This document shows positions 1 to 9,762 of a stretch of DNA of 64,000 nucleotides, piece after piece. The translations under genes and the position numbers were made by a program. Source of the stretch: Selaginella tamariscina (taxonomy: Eukaryota > Streptophyta > Lycopodiopsida > Selaginellales > Selaginellaceae); NCBI GenBank assembly GCA_003024785.1, contig PUQB01000076.1, positions 505,936 through 569,935 of the forward strand, written 5' to 3'. The notes under the pieces were generated by a model. That model was not told the DNA's origin, did not search any database, and saw only the letters and a list, made by a program, of their open reading frames with translations. Numbering within the stretch: position 1 is the first letter of the stretch; every line of letters begins with the position of its first letter.

Positions 1-1446
1 AAGAAAGCTTAATTTTTGTAGGCTGCCTGACAAGGGGATACAATCCATAAGCATCTTAGATTTACATGGAGACAAGAGTTCCTACTATGTAATCTTACTG
101 CTGTCTTAGTAGACGGCAAACGTGTACGATTGGACAATAAGGAACGGGATCTTGGAATAATTTTGATTCAGGTTCAGCTTCACATACCTACCACCTACAC
201 TATATCGAAGGCTACGAAGCGCAATCATCTCATCAGTTGATTTACCAATTGTGAATAATAGTAATTATGACCTGTGCTTTGATAGAAGTTACAAAAACTT
301 GGGTCCCTTCCCACATATTGAGCTTGAGTTTGAGTCTGGTAAGGCCGTTATGATCCCATCTTCGGAAAATTTTTTGCGCCCTCCAGCTGATAACAACCAC
401 ATAGTTTGTCTTACTATTCTTCTAGCATGAATCCATCAGTGGGCTATCTGATGCAACGGGGTTTCCATGTGCTTTTGATAATGAAGCTTCAAAAATATAT
501 TTTGTACCAGCTACATGTGATGACCTCTAAAGGCATGATCTAATAATAAATAGTCTGATTCCGATACATAAGATTGTGCATGTTTGTATGGATTAACCTA
601 CAAATATATAGATATGTGATTATAGATTCACTATATGTATATATTATTCTAGTTAATAGATATCAAACTATTGAACAGAGAACTGCAACTTCTTTTTAAA
701 AGAATATTTTTAGAATTTTCAACAGCAGAGAGTAGAGGTCTTCTCATCATGTCAAGCGAGTCCGTAATTGTTGTGTGCTCTTCTGTTTGTTATTTGGTAG
801 TTCTGTCGTTTATTTATTGGTGGTAGTATTTTCTTTTTACTTTTGTTGTTGCAATACAGCAAACATTCAGCAATTGCACCATTTTGCGGAACGTGAAGGT
901 ATAAATCGGCATTTCGGTGGGCAAAGCTATTTTTTAAAGGGACCGAGTGGTCTTGACAATGTCCCCATCCACAGCCACGTAGTGAGTGGTCCTGACAATA
1001 TCCCCCACCACAGCCGCAGTGGACGTGATATGTTACTGCAAGTCCTAGATTGTTAACTTTTAAGATAGTGTTATTGTGGCCCAAGTGCATATCTGCGAAT
1101 TGGGGCCTCATTCAACCTTATCGGATCTAGGTGAATCATGCTATTGTTTAATAAAGAATTCAGTGGTTTTAAGTCATTAGGGAGGTTGAGAATAATTAAA
1201 TTAAAGTCGTACTCACTCGCTTCTTCAAGAAATTGTGTTTGAGAATCTGATGTGTGACATTCGATGACAAGACCTTGTAACTTCTTGTATGGCTACTCCA
1301 CTCCAAACCTCATCAAATACAATCTATGCCCATTTCCTCAATGTTAAATACAGTCAAATCATATTTGCTATGAGCAGCTATCAATGTTGGATGAATAACA
1401 GAATGTTGTCATTGATGTCCATTGTCTTTGCAGCCATTTGCAGTCA
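1..1446. other. Left flank with no supportable gene
   Basis: AT-rich sequence before the target duplication of the Mutator-like element. The short open frames around 750-1110 are on opposite strands of the same stretch, have no recognisable domain and look like chance frames. I see nothing convincing in it. Confidence 0.6.
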
Positions 1447-1455
1447 GTAATTATA
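1447..1455. repeat. 9-bp target site duplication, left copy
   Basis: GTAATTATA directly abuts the element's left terminus. The identical 9-mer lies immediately outside the right terminus at 9754-9762. Confidence 0.9.
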
Positions 1456-1493
1456 GGGTCTCGGCGAAAAGGAGGCTCCGGCTCGGGAGGCTT
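1456..1493 (+). repeat. Left terminal inverted repeat of element A
   Basis: An imperfect repeat of about 38 bp that pairs with 9715-9753. Shared blocks are G(G/A)GT(C/G)TCG at the tip, then GGAGGCT about 15 bp in, then a GC-rich block ending GGAGGC. Confidence 0.85.
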
Positions 1494-1499
1494 CATATC

Positions 1500-1610
1500 T
1501 AGTATATTCGCGGATATTCTAGGTTATTCTAGCATATTCTAGAATATTCTAGAATATATAATTTTTAATATGCCGACTGGCTTAATATATGCCGACTGGC
1601 TTAATAAAAC
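1500..1610 (+). repeat. Left subterminal repeats of element A
   Basis: Several tandem ATATTCTAG-type repeats (about 1515-1555) are followed by two direct copies of TGCCGACTGG (1571-1580 and 1590-1599). The right end carries the same two classes of repeat in mirror order. The TGCCGACTG core is also the repeated motif of the central array, so it may be a protein-recognition site. Confidence 0.75.
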
Positions 1611-1632
1611 ATTATCCTAAACCCTAAACCAT

Positions 1633-4600
1633 TTATCCTTGTAGCACCGGTGGGTCATGAACTCTGTTGCAATTCACCAGCAAACGGTGGACCTCCATCT
1701 CACTGAGCGATCGCCTTTGTAGAAAATATGTGACGTCCGGGTTCAAGCCAAGCACACGGCTATAGACGAAGTACATGTGTACACATGGGCTCCAACTTTT
1801 GCTCTTCTGAAATGTAGAACAACTGCATGAAGGATAAGTATTAATAGTCACCTTTGCAGAGTCATTTCCTGCCGACACAACGAAAGCCTCCTTCCGTCCT
1901 CTAGCTGTCACTTCAACATTTCGCACACAACCTAAAAACGTCTTGGCCTTGCGGAAATTCTTCTCTTGTTCCTTAGACATTTTTGTTGGAGTCCGGACCA
2001 TACGTCCTTCGAAAGGTGGAATTGTTGTAGATCCAGCTCCACGTGGTGGCGATGGTGTTTTGTCCTTCTGACCCTCATCTACTCTTCCTGCCATCCCCTG
2101 TAAACCTTCCAGAACAAAGCCTGCATCCTGTAGTTCTCTGACCTCCTCACTTGTCAGCTTCGTTTCCTTGAGCACAGGCCAAACCGTTGGTGGTGTTGGA
2201 ATTCGTGACCGAAGAATTTTGCCGTTTGGCCGCGTGAAACACCCTGAATCTTTTGGGCAGAACCACATCATCTGTTGTACATACTCCTCATTCCCCAAGG
2301 CATCAATGTACATTCGTTTTCCATAGAATCCTGGTGCTGGCACTCTGCTTGGATAACCGATTGGTTTTCCACACAGAGCAGTTCCTTCCTGATTCATCCC
2401 CAAACACTTAACCTTACTGGATGCTCCGATTCGTCTGATGGCCCACTCTGTTTGAGCAATCTCTCTCTCCGAAACCTCTTCGAACCTTAACCTCTTTCTC
2501 CTGTTGTTTTGGACCACCCGCTCTGTGTACTCTACATCATGTCTGTGTGAACGTCGAGCATCAGACTGTTCTGTTCCTGTGACTGTTCTCCTAACAGTTT
2601 GCACTCGAACGTTAGTGGTACTCGTGAACTCCGGGCTGGTCAAGTGTTCCTCGCCTTCCACCAGATTGATAATTGTTGATGGAGATACACTTTTCCCCTC
2701 AGAGAGTTTGCGTTGCACTCGTTTCAACAGAGTTTCCTTCGAAGGCCCTGACCCTGTATACCTCCCTTCTATTGCCGCTTTCACCTTCGCACTCTGCATA
2801 ACTGCATCGGTGAGGTCTAACATTGTCGCCTCCAGCAGTGGTACTCTTTTGGCCAATCTTGCTCTTCTTGCTCTGCGTGAATCACTTCAGCATTGTTTGT
2901 AGTTGGAACGCTCGCGAGTCCTTCTTCTGTCATGTCTCCCAGTTCCGCCATGGAGATGTGGTCCTCATGCCTGATCCACCAAGACAGCCATGTCTTCAAA
3001 GCTCGAATGTTTGACGCTCGTCCTTCCCAAAAAGACTCGAGAATTGCCAGTTGTTCTTTCTTAGATTGTTCATTCAGTGCTGCAGGCCAGGCACGAGCAA
3101 GCTTCATGTGTTCTTCGCGATGTTCTTCTGCGATCCATTTCTTTGTCACCTGACGCACGGATTGCATAAAGTGAAACAGACAGCTTCTTTCCCTCCCTTT
3201 CATCTTTGCTCCGTTGTTGAATACTTGGCGCAAGGCTATCCATATCGCTCCAGCCTCATCCGACATGAAACCAGCAAAGTTGACATTCTCCAAACCCTGC
3301 TTCTTACAAACCTCTAGCATTGTGTTCAAGAACTTCAGCACTGCAACATTATCTTCGCGGCACATATCTGCGTAAGCTATAGTCACCATGGATCTGACAC
3401 TGCAAGAGAGCGTTAGATAACGAAGATTAGAAAGTGTTATGAAGAGTTTTACAACTTACAATGGGTCATAAAGGTGTATTCCAATTGTCGCCCAGTCTGG
3501 TATGCGGTGCGTGTGGTCCAGAACAACCCATTGATCATGAAGGTCTCCTCCACTTTGACACCTTCTGATGTACTCAACTCCTGAACCCGGTCCCTCAACT
3601 GTCATTTTGAAGATCAGAGGCTGCTCCTCAGCACCATGCAGTTCCATCCCTGGAACATGTATGACGTGAATGAAAGGTATTGGCAGCTTTGTCTTCAGCT
3701 CCAGAAGACCCTCGTAACCCTCTCTAAAGTGTGTCTCCTTCTGTCTTGATTGTGTAATCCAGTCCCGAGTCCTAAAAAAAGGTCACGTCAGTGTGTAGAG
3801 ATCTAAAGAAAAATACCTTCGATGGTTTGTTAGAGGTTCAAGTTTTGAGAGTAAACCAGTGTACGAGACTTCTCCTTCTTCCTTGAAAAGTTCTTCAAAG
3901 ATGAGCTCACGCGCGGCTTGAAACTCAATCACTCGTTGATTGGTTCGCGGACTGCTCTTTACCACGTTGCTGACACTAGATCTGGCTCGCTGAACGTTTG
4001 AAGCTGACACTGAGGGGCTGACTGGATGCTGATGAACACCTCTGTGAATGAACAACCTTGTAAAAGAAATGTCGTCTGGCAGAATGTAGTACACATAAGC
4101 CGGACAAGTGTGCACCAGCAATGGCTCCTCTCCACAATCTTACATTTTATGCCTATTACTTTGCCTGTCTCAGTTGTCTTTGCCTTCTCCACAGCACCCT
4201 TGAAGTGACATTCATTTGCTTTCTTCTCAAAAGCCAAGTAGGGGCAGGTAGGATTGATGCATTGGAGATGTCCGACACATGAACTTCGACTGACTCGCGC
4301 CGGAACATGCCAGTGTGTTGTGCTCGGGTGTGTCCAATGGTAGCAGCCATCCTTGCGATTCATCCCCGAGTACTTCTCTGTGCTTTCTGTCTTAGGGGGA
4401 AGTTCGAAAATGACATTTCCATTGTATATCTGCGGTAGTTCAGAGACTCGTTTAACTTCAGACGAACCAATGAGATCCTTCCCTATCCTACATTTGTCTG
4501 CTCTTAGAAGACACACCAGCATGGATTCCTCACGCTCCTCTGTCCGCAACCTGAACAACGGGCCCTTTGCCGGGCACAATGTGTAAAAGACAAACTGGTT

Positions 4601-4795
4601 TGATGCATTGCCTTCTGGTAACAACTCCACATCTTCTCCAGAACTCGCAGAAACTGACATCAATTGAACCACATGTATACTGAACCAACAAGGAATGTTG
4701 AAAGCAATGTGAAGATCATGTTCAAACACAAAAGCATTTCCATCTTCATCGACTGGGAAATCTTTGTCAATGCCTTCATAGGTAACTCTGGCCAT
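1633..4795 (-). CDS. MULE transposase with SWIM zinc finger (apparent frame breaks)
   Basis: This is the transposase of element A, expected to act in the nucleus on the element's inverted ends. The start is the ATG at 4793-4795. GT-AG introns at about 3816-3772 and 3459-3400 join three exons in phase. The N-terminal part has Cys/His-rich segments (CINPTCPY; later HRGVHQHP) like the WRKY/GCM1-type zinc fingers common in MULEs. The core has the first catalytic Asp in VVLDHTHRIPDW, the second in GFMSDEAGA, and a C-x2-H (CLFH) downstream. The C-terminal exon ends with a SWIM finger (CSCS...PCVHMYFV). Reading frame appears to shift near 4130 and again near 2880 inside otherwise conserved sequence, so the copy is either slightly broken or mis-assembled. 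It is transcribed divergently from the methyltransferase-like gene. Confidence 0.85.
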
Positions 4796-5340
4796 GACAA
4801 CGCAAGGAGAAAGCTCGGTGGTTTAGGAAAGCAAAGCAAAAGATTAAACACACTTTCCTTACCAAAAAAAAATTACAATCGTTAACAATAAACGTGAATA
4901 CACGTTTGTATATAATTAATTCTATGCTGCCCAGTTCACAGTGTTCTTAATGATGTCCTCTCTAGTATCACCGATTTAATTTAATTTCTACCTTTTATGA
5001 TTTGAAATATCTTCACATTTACCAATTATTCACATATTTTAAAATAAACCCTAAATATTAATGTCACATTTATTCCGTAGGGTTCACTGTTTTCATTGCG
5101 GCTAGGGTTTTTTGGTAGATAGGGTTTACTGTTTCCATTGCGGCTAGGGTTCTTTCAATCTCAGATCTGTTTCCACTGCGGCAGATCCAGAGGGTTTCTT
5201 CAATCTCAGATCTCAGAGTTACGGTTTCCACTGCGGCGCCATCCATTTCGACTCGATTCGTGCAGCGCCCAAGTATAACAATGGAGATTTCTGTGCCGAT
5301 TTAGATTCTCGGCACCATCCTGCTCAGCCGGCGGCCACAA
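4796..5340. promoter_or_regulatory. Divergent intergenic region with direct repeats
   Basis: This segment lies between the two head-to-head genes of element A and should contain promoters for both. From about 5085 to 5240 there are four imperfect direct copies of a GTTTCCATTGCGGC-like block, two followed by TAGGGTT and others by TCAATCTCAGATCT. No clear TATA box was assigned. The role is inferred from position. Confidence 0.5.
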
Positions 5341-6257
5341 GGTATGTGTAATTTCTGTATTTTATGATTTGCTGCTCAAAGTATTTCTTTTTCCAGAGAT
5401 ATAGGGTCTTCTTATTTGTGCCGACTGAGAGCACGGCACCATCCTGGTTCAGTCGGCAAACACAAGGTATCGTCGATTTATTTATTTTTTTCCTTGCGGC
5501 TCAAGTATACGTGTCACAATGTTTTTTTTCAGAGTTAATGGGTCTTTCCATTTGTGCCGACTGAGAGTGACGGCACCATCCTGGTTCAGTCGGCAAAAAC
5601 AAGGTATTTTCGATTTGTTTTTTTTTTGCTTTCTGGCTCAAGTATTCGTATCACAAGGTTTTTTTTTCAGAGTTAATGGGTCTTCCCATTTGTGCCGACT
5701 GAGAGTGACGGCACCATCCTAGTTCAGTCGGCAGCCACAAGGTATGTTCGATATATTTATTTTTTGCTTTCTGGATCATGTATTCGTATCACATTGTTTT
5801 TTTTCAGAGTTAATGTGTCTTCTCATTTGTGCCGACTGAGAGTGACGGCACCATCCTTCTTCAGTCGGCAGCCACAAGGTATTTTGAATTTGTTTATATT
5901 TTGCTTTGCGGCTCAAGTATCCGTATAACAATGTTTTTTTTCAGAGTTATAGTGTCTTCCCATTTGTGCCGACTGAGAGTGACGGCACCATCCTTCTTCA
6001 GTCGGCAGCCACAAGGTATTTTGAATTAGTTTTTTTTTTCTTTGCGTCTCAAGTATTTCTTTTAAAACAGTTAATGGGTCTTCCCATTTGTGCCGTCTGA
6101 GAGGGACGGCACCATCCTATCTCAGTCGGCACCATTATCTCTTCAGTGCCGTCTGACAGAGTCGGCACAAACTATCTCAGTCGGCAGGTTTTTTCTTCTA
6201 CATCTCTCTGCCGACTGAGAGGGTCGGCAGCATCTAGCTTGAGTCGGCAGCCACAAG
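5300..6257 (+). repeat. Tandem array of exon-like units with TGCCGACTGA/TCAGTCGGCA inverted repeats
   Basis: There are five regular units of about 137 bp plus diverged units at each end. Each regular unit has a T-rich tract ending in CAG, a 70-71-nt block, then CACAAG followed by GTAT (AACAAG in the third block). It therefore looks like a small exon between a splice acceptor and donor. The blocks are 5397-5466, 5533-5603, 5671-5741, 5808-5878 and 5945-6015; a first diverged block ends at 5341 and a longer compound one spans 6071-6257. Each block carries TGCCGACTGA and, about 20 nt on, its inverted copy TCAGTCGGCA. I count six exact forward and seven exact inverse copies in the array. The array ends directly upstream of the intron preceding the methyltransferase-like start codon, so it probably forms a spliced 5' untranslated leader. 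Confidence 0.85.
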
Positions 6258-6332
6258 GTTAGTCATCTTTGTTTGTTTTTTTATTTTGACTCCTCATCAA
6301 TTGACTTGTGTGTTTCTTTCCAGAGTTTCAAA

Positions 6333-9300
6333 ATGGTGAGAGCTTCAAAACGTCTACTAGAGACTGCGCCTGATGAAGAGCCACGGGAAGAGAAGAGGAT
6401 ATCGAAGCAGAAGCGAGGCAAGAGAGGAGAACCATCTAATGTAGCAAAGGAGGATCCTCCAGTGACTCAGTCTGGAGTAGTAGCAGTTGAGCAAGAACAG
6501 CCTCCACCAACAATCACAGATTTCCCGGAGAGCTCGTCGCAGTTGCCTCCTTCATCCGCTGAGGTTGCAGTCCTGAACGAGCAAGTGCAGATGACAGAGG
6601 CAGCTGAAGCTAGCGAGGACGACTTGGAGGAGGCAGTCAGCAAAAAGAGAGGCCGCGGGAAAGCTGATTCAAAAGGCAAGAAGGCGAAGAGCGATAAGGA
6701 GCCGAAGGAGTTATACAGCATACCGGCGAGCCTGCATTTGGAGAGCTCAGCAAACCTGCTCGACAAAATTACTATCAAGGGACTTGGTGATCCTCCTGAT
6801 GTGCCCATCTGCAGAATACATTCCAACGAGGTGGTTCGACGAGTGAACCCAGGGGACTTGGACAGGCTGGTGTCATCGTTGAAGAAGGCTGGTTATCTAC
6901 GCAACACGGCCTTGTTCATTCTGTCCATCGGAGATCGACTCACTGCTGAGGAGCTATCGGAGCTGTCGAAGGACACGATTCAGTACGAGCAGCACCGGTC
7001 TTTCGAGCAAGCTCTTACTCAGCCGGAGTACAAACAGTGGGCTTCAAGGCTCTCAAACAGGAAGTTTAGCTGCTGGGACGGGAACCATAGGCTACAGGCT
7101 TTGCAGAAGCTGTACCGAGAGGATGCAGAGGACAACCAGCGATGGGCTATTCGCGTTCGATCGAGTTTCATCTCCACGGAGAACCTCGACATTCTTCAAC
7201 TGGTTTCGATGTTCCAATCGATTAACATGTGAGTATTTTCTTTTCTTTTTGTTAAGAGTTTAGACTTACAGTTTCGTTGAACAGATCTTCAGCAACATCT
7301 GTGGAAACAACGCTACCACATATTCTCCTCGCTGTAAAGGCGGTCTGCACTAGTACAGAAGGAACTCAGAAAATCCTCGAGTCACTCACGGAGGTTGATC
7401 GTCTTGAGGTGCGGAAGTGGAAGGAGAGTTCATCAGGAAAGACGGCTTGGCATCCTCTTCCGAACCTGATCTGCGCAAAGATACTTTTCAAGGTAACCTC
7501 CGATTTAATTTATAGGAAAGAAATTTTTAACTTGTTCTATGTGCAGAACGAGATCGACGATGATCTCGACAGAGCAGTCACCAGTGCTAAGGGCAATCAC
7601 AGGTTGAGGTGAACCTAAGCAGCTAGTGTACAAGAAGCATGACAAGCGTATGCACAAGTTCCTCTCCATCATAGACCCAGACTTGGGGGAGGAGTGGTTC
7701 CAGAAGGTGACAAACATCTCTCATAAGCAGTGTCGCTGGATGGGCATTGAGAAGCTGTATGCGATGTCAAGGGCGAAGATTCCAAACATGCTGCGACTCC
7801 GATACCTGAACAAGCTCACCCGTCTCGAATCCAAGGCAGAACAACAGACACTTGGGCTACCGGGCATGCAGGACAAAGAGTGGATCAAGTGGTTCACCTT
7901 GGACTTATATTGGAAGGCTGTGCGCGAGGAAGCCATTCAGATCCTTAAGGGGTTGCGAGAGGATGGTGAAGAAGTTGGAACGGATGTCGACTTCATGAGC
8001 TGGTTTGACGAGATGAGAATTCGGAGCAAGTGCCTGGTCTTTCAGCCCTTCCATGACTGCATACGGTTCACTTATTCGATGGAGCCGAATGAGTTTCTGG
8101 AGCGTGAGGAATCTGCGCGTCGGATGATATGGAGGTAAGCTTTCAATCCAGCATTGCTACTGTCTGACTTTGTGTTGCAGGTTCATACTGGCGAAGCAAA
8201 TGACACCGTCCCATACGATGAAGCTGTGGACAGATCATACAAGCGAGCCTCACATGTGGTCGAAGAGCAGAGGAGCTCTAACACCGTTCGAACGGGAGCA
8301 TGTTCCATTCTGGCTCGACTGTCCGTCGCAACAGCCACCAGCTTGGGAGAGCACACTATTCGACATGCACGCCAATGATCTACCAGCGATTGTTTGGGAG
8401 CCAGAAGAAGTAGAGGCTATCAAGAAGAGCAAGATGAAGAAGACGGTGCGGAAGACAACTACACCTGCAAAGGGATCGGGAGCGGGACCAAGCTCTTCTA
8501 CAGCACCTCCGCCGGCATTCGACTTTACAATCAATGAGGTACAGCCACTTGTAGCTAGTTTGGACATCAAGGACGACCTGATGACCTTCATCCCGACCCT
8601 GGCTGCATCCCGTGGATCCTACGACCTAGCTGTGTGCGACATGGAGGAGATGAGCAGGTCTTTCTTCGAGCCAGGTGCTTCCCAGACAGAGGTGTACACC
8701 AAGCTCCGAGAACAGGTTGACAGACTACATACGGTTGAGTCACAAACGTTGTTCCAGGAAGTGGTAGGTGAATACGGCTTCAACCTCATCATCCTCGACT
8801 TGCCCAATGAGCTTGTATATGGAGGTGCTAGCATCAACAAGGACATTGTGCAGCTAGATCCGGTGAAGTTTGAGGAGGCCTTGCAGTTCAGTGGAATGCA
8901 CTTGGCAGCGAGTGGTTTCATGGTCGTCTTCGCGAGTTCTCCTTCTGTTTCGGCGGTGATTCAGGCGGCTGCAGTAATCAACTTGGAGGTTGCAGGGACT
9001 TACAGCGTCTACCGTGCACGAGGCTGGGGATACCGTGACAAAATTAAGGTAAGCTAGCTATTCAAGTTCAAGTTTAACTTGGTCTATGTGGCAGGATAAC
9101 TTGTTAGTTCTCTTGGTGCTGCAAAGCTCTGAGAAGAAGTCGAAGAGGCCAAACCCTCTGGCGTTGACGAACACGATCCTCGTCGACACTGCCGACCGTT
9201 ATCAGGAGGCTTGGTAAGGAAGTGCTTTGCTATGTTTATCCTAATGGAAGATTGTGCAGGATTATGATTCAACCGAAGAGTGTTCGACTCATGCAGCTTT

Positions 9301-9557
9301 TGATCGAGCGTCTCAGTAGACCTGGCGACCTAGTCTGGGATATTGGTTCCGGAACCGGGTCATCATTGTTAGCTGCCGTCGAGCTCGGAAGGAATATTAT
9401 AGGAACCGAGAAGAGTTTCGAACTCTCTAGGTTGGCAACAAACAAGCTTGCAGAGAACATTAGACCAGAAGAGTTACCTACTCAAACACCTCCACGTCCA
9501 AGCGTAACTGGTGGTTCGAGAACTGCAGCTTTACTTAAGATGAAGAAGAAACTTTAG
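6333..9557 (+). CDS. ParB-like domain fused to N4/N6-type DNA methyltransferase-like domain
   Basis: A six-exon gene of element A, roughly 990 residues. The start is the ATG at 6333 (MVRASKRLLE), just after a CAG acceptor at 6323. Introns 7229-7284, 7493-7546, 8135-8180, 9049-9094 and 9214-9259 all have GT-AG ends and restore phase. Residues 1-125 are charged with basic nuclear-localisation-like runs (KQKRGKRG, KKRGRGK). Residues about 155-265 resemble the ParB/sulfiredoxin fold: VPICRIHSNEVVRR, a helix, then CWDGNHRLQALQKL, matching ParB's G-x-R-R/H-R-x-x-A motif. The C-terminal half fits a beta-class amino-methyltransferase: a motif-IV-like strand NLIILDLPNELVYGG before the cofactor motif LVWDIGSGTGSS and IIGTEKS, preceded by PKSVRLMQLLI. 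The usual DPPY is DLPN here, so catalysis is doubtful. One apparent frame shift lies near 7605-7612. ParB-methylase fusions are known in phages and bacteria; this gene was probably acquired from such a source. Confidence 0.8.
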
Positions 9558-9635
9558 CTAATGTATATTGAGTAATAAATTAAGCTAATATAAAAAAAAT
9601 TAAAAAAGAAATACAACAGTTTTAATAGAATTCTT

Positions 9636-9711
9636 TTTTGCCGACTGAGGCCAATACTGCCGACCAGAAAGAATATTCCAAAATATTCTAGAATATTCTT
9701 GAATATTCGAG
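9636..9711 (-). repeat. Right subterminal repeats of element A
   Basis: TGCCGACTGA (9639-9648) and a second TGCCGAC are followed by AATATTC-type repeats and then the terminal repeat. This mirrors the left subterminal order and repeats the motif of the central array. Confidence 0.75.
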
Positions 9712-9714
9712 CCC

Positions 9715-9753
9715 AGGCCTCCTGGGCCCCAAGCCTCCAAAATGGCGACACTC
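9715..9753 (-). repeat. Right terminal inverted repeat of element A
   Basis: The partner of 1456-1493; the tip reads CGACACTC just before the 9-bp duplication. The AGCCTCC block is the complement of the left GGAGGCT. Confidence 0.85.
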
Positions 9754-9762
9754 GTAATTATA
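9754..9762. repeat. 9-bp target site duplication, right copy
   Basis: GTAATTATA, identical to 1447-1455. The flanking host sequence then repeats itself (a TAATTATATCCCTTCAAGCA block at 9755 and again at about 9780), so the target site lay in a short local duplication. Confidence 0.85.

Larger units (their letters stand above)
1456..9753. mobile_element. Mutator-like element (element A) with transposase and ParB-methyltransferase-like gene
   Basis: The 8.3 kb element is bounded by imperfect terminal inverted repeats (left GGGTCTCGGCG..., right end reverse-complement GAGTGTCGCCA...). It is flanked on both sides by the identical 9-bp GTAATTATA (1447-1455 and 9754-9762). A 9-bp duplication is the hallmark of Mutator-like elements (MULEs), and the minus-strand gene encodes a MULE-type transposase with a SWIM zinc finger. 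The second, divergent gene is an unusual cargo: a ParB-fold domain fused to an N4/N6-type methyltransferase domain. Both genes read away from a shared central region. An intact target duplication and clear ends suggest a fairly recent insertion. Each gene shows at least one apparent frame break, so this copy may be non-autonomous or the assembly may have small indels. Confidence 0.9.

Noticed and set aside
752-1111. Overlapping ORFs on both strands near 775-1110
   Set aside because: No domain, no splice context, and both strands open over the same stretch; probably chance.
5364-6100. Series of overlapping plus-strand ORFs encoding similar peptides with LCRLRVTAPS
   Set aside because: They are one 137-bp repeat read in shifting frames across splice-like signals; the block length is not a multiple of three.
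6333-9557. MT-A70 (METTL3-like) RNA/DNA methyltransferase
   Set aside because: Motif order and the PKSVRLMQLLI...WDIGSGTGSS context fit the prokaryotic N4/N6 beta class, and no MT-A70 DPPW-type core was seen.
1456-9753. Polinton or virus-like origin for the ParB-methyltransferase elements
   Set aside because: No capsid, packaging ATPase, protein-primed polymerase or retroviral integrase is visible; the MULE transposase and 9-bp duplication explain element A.
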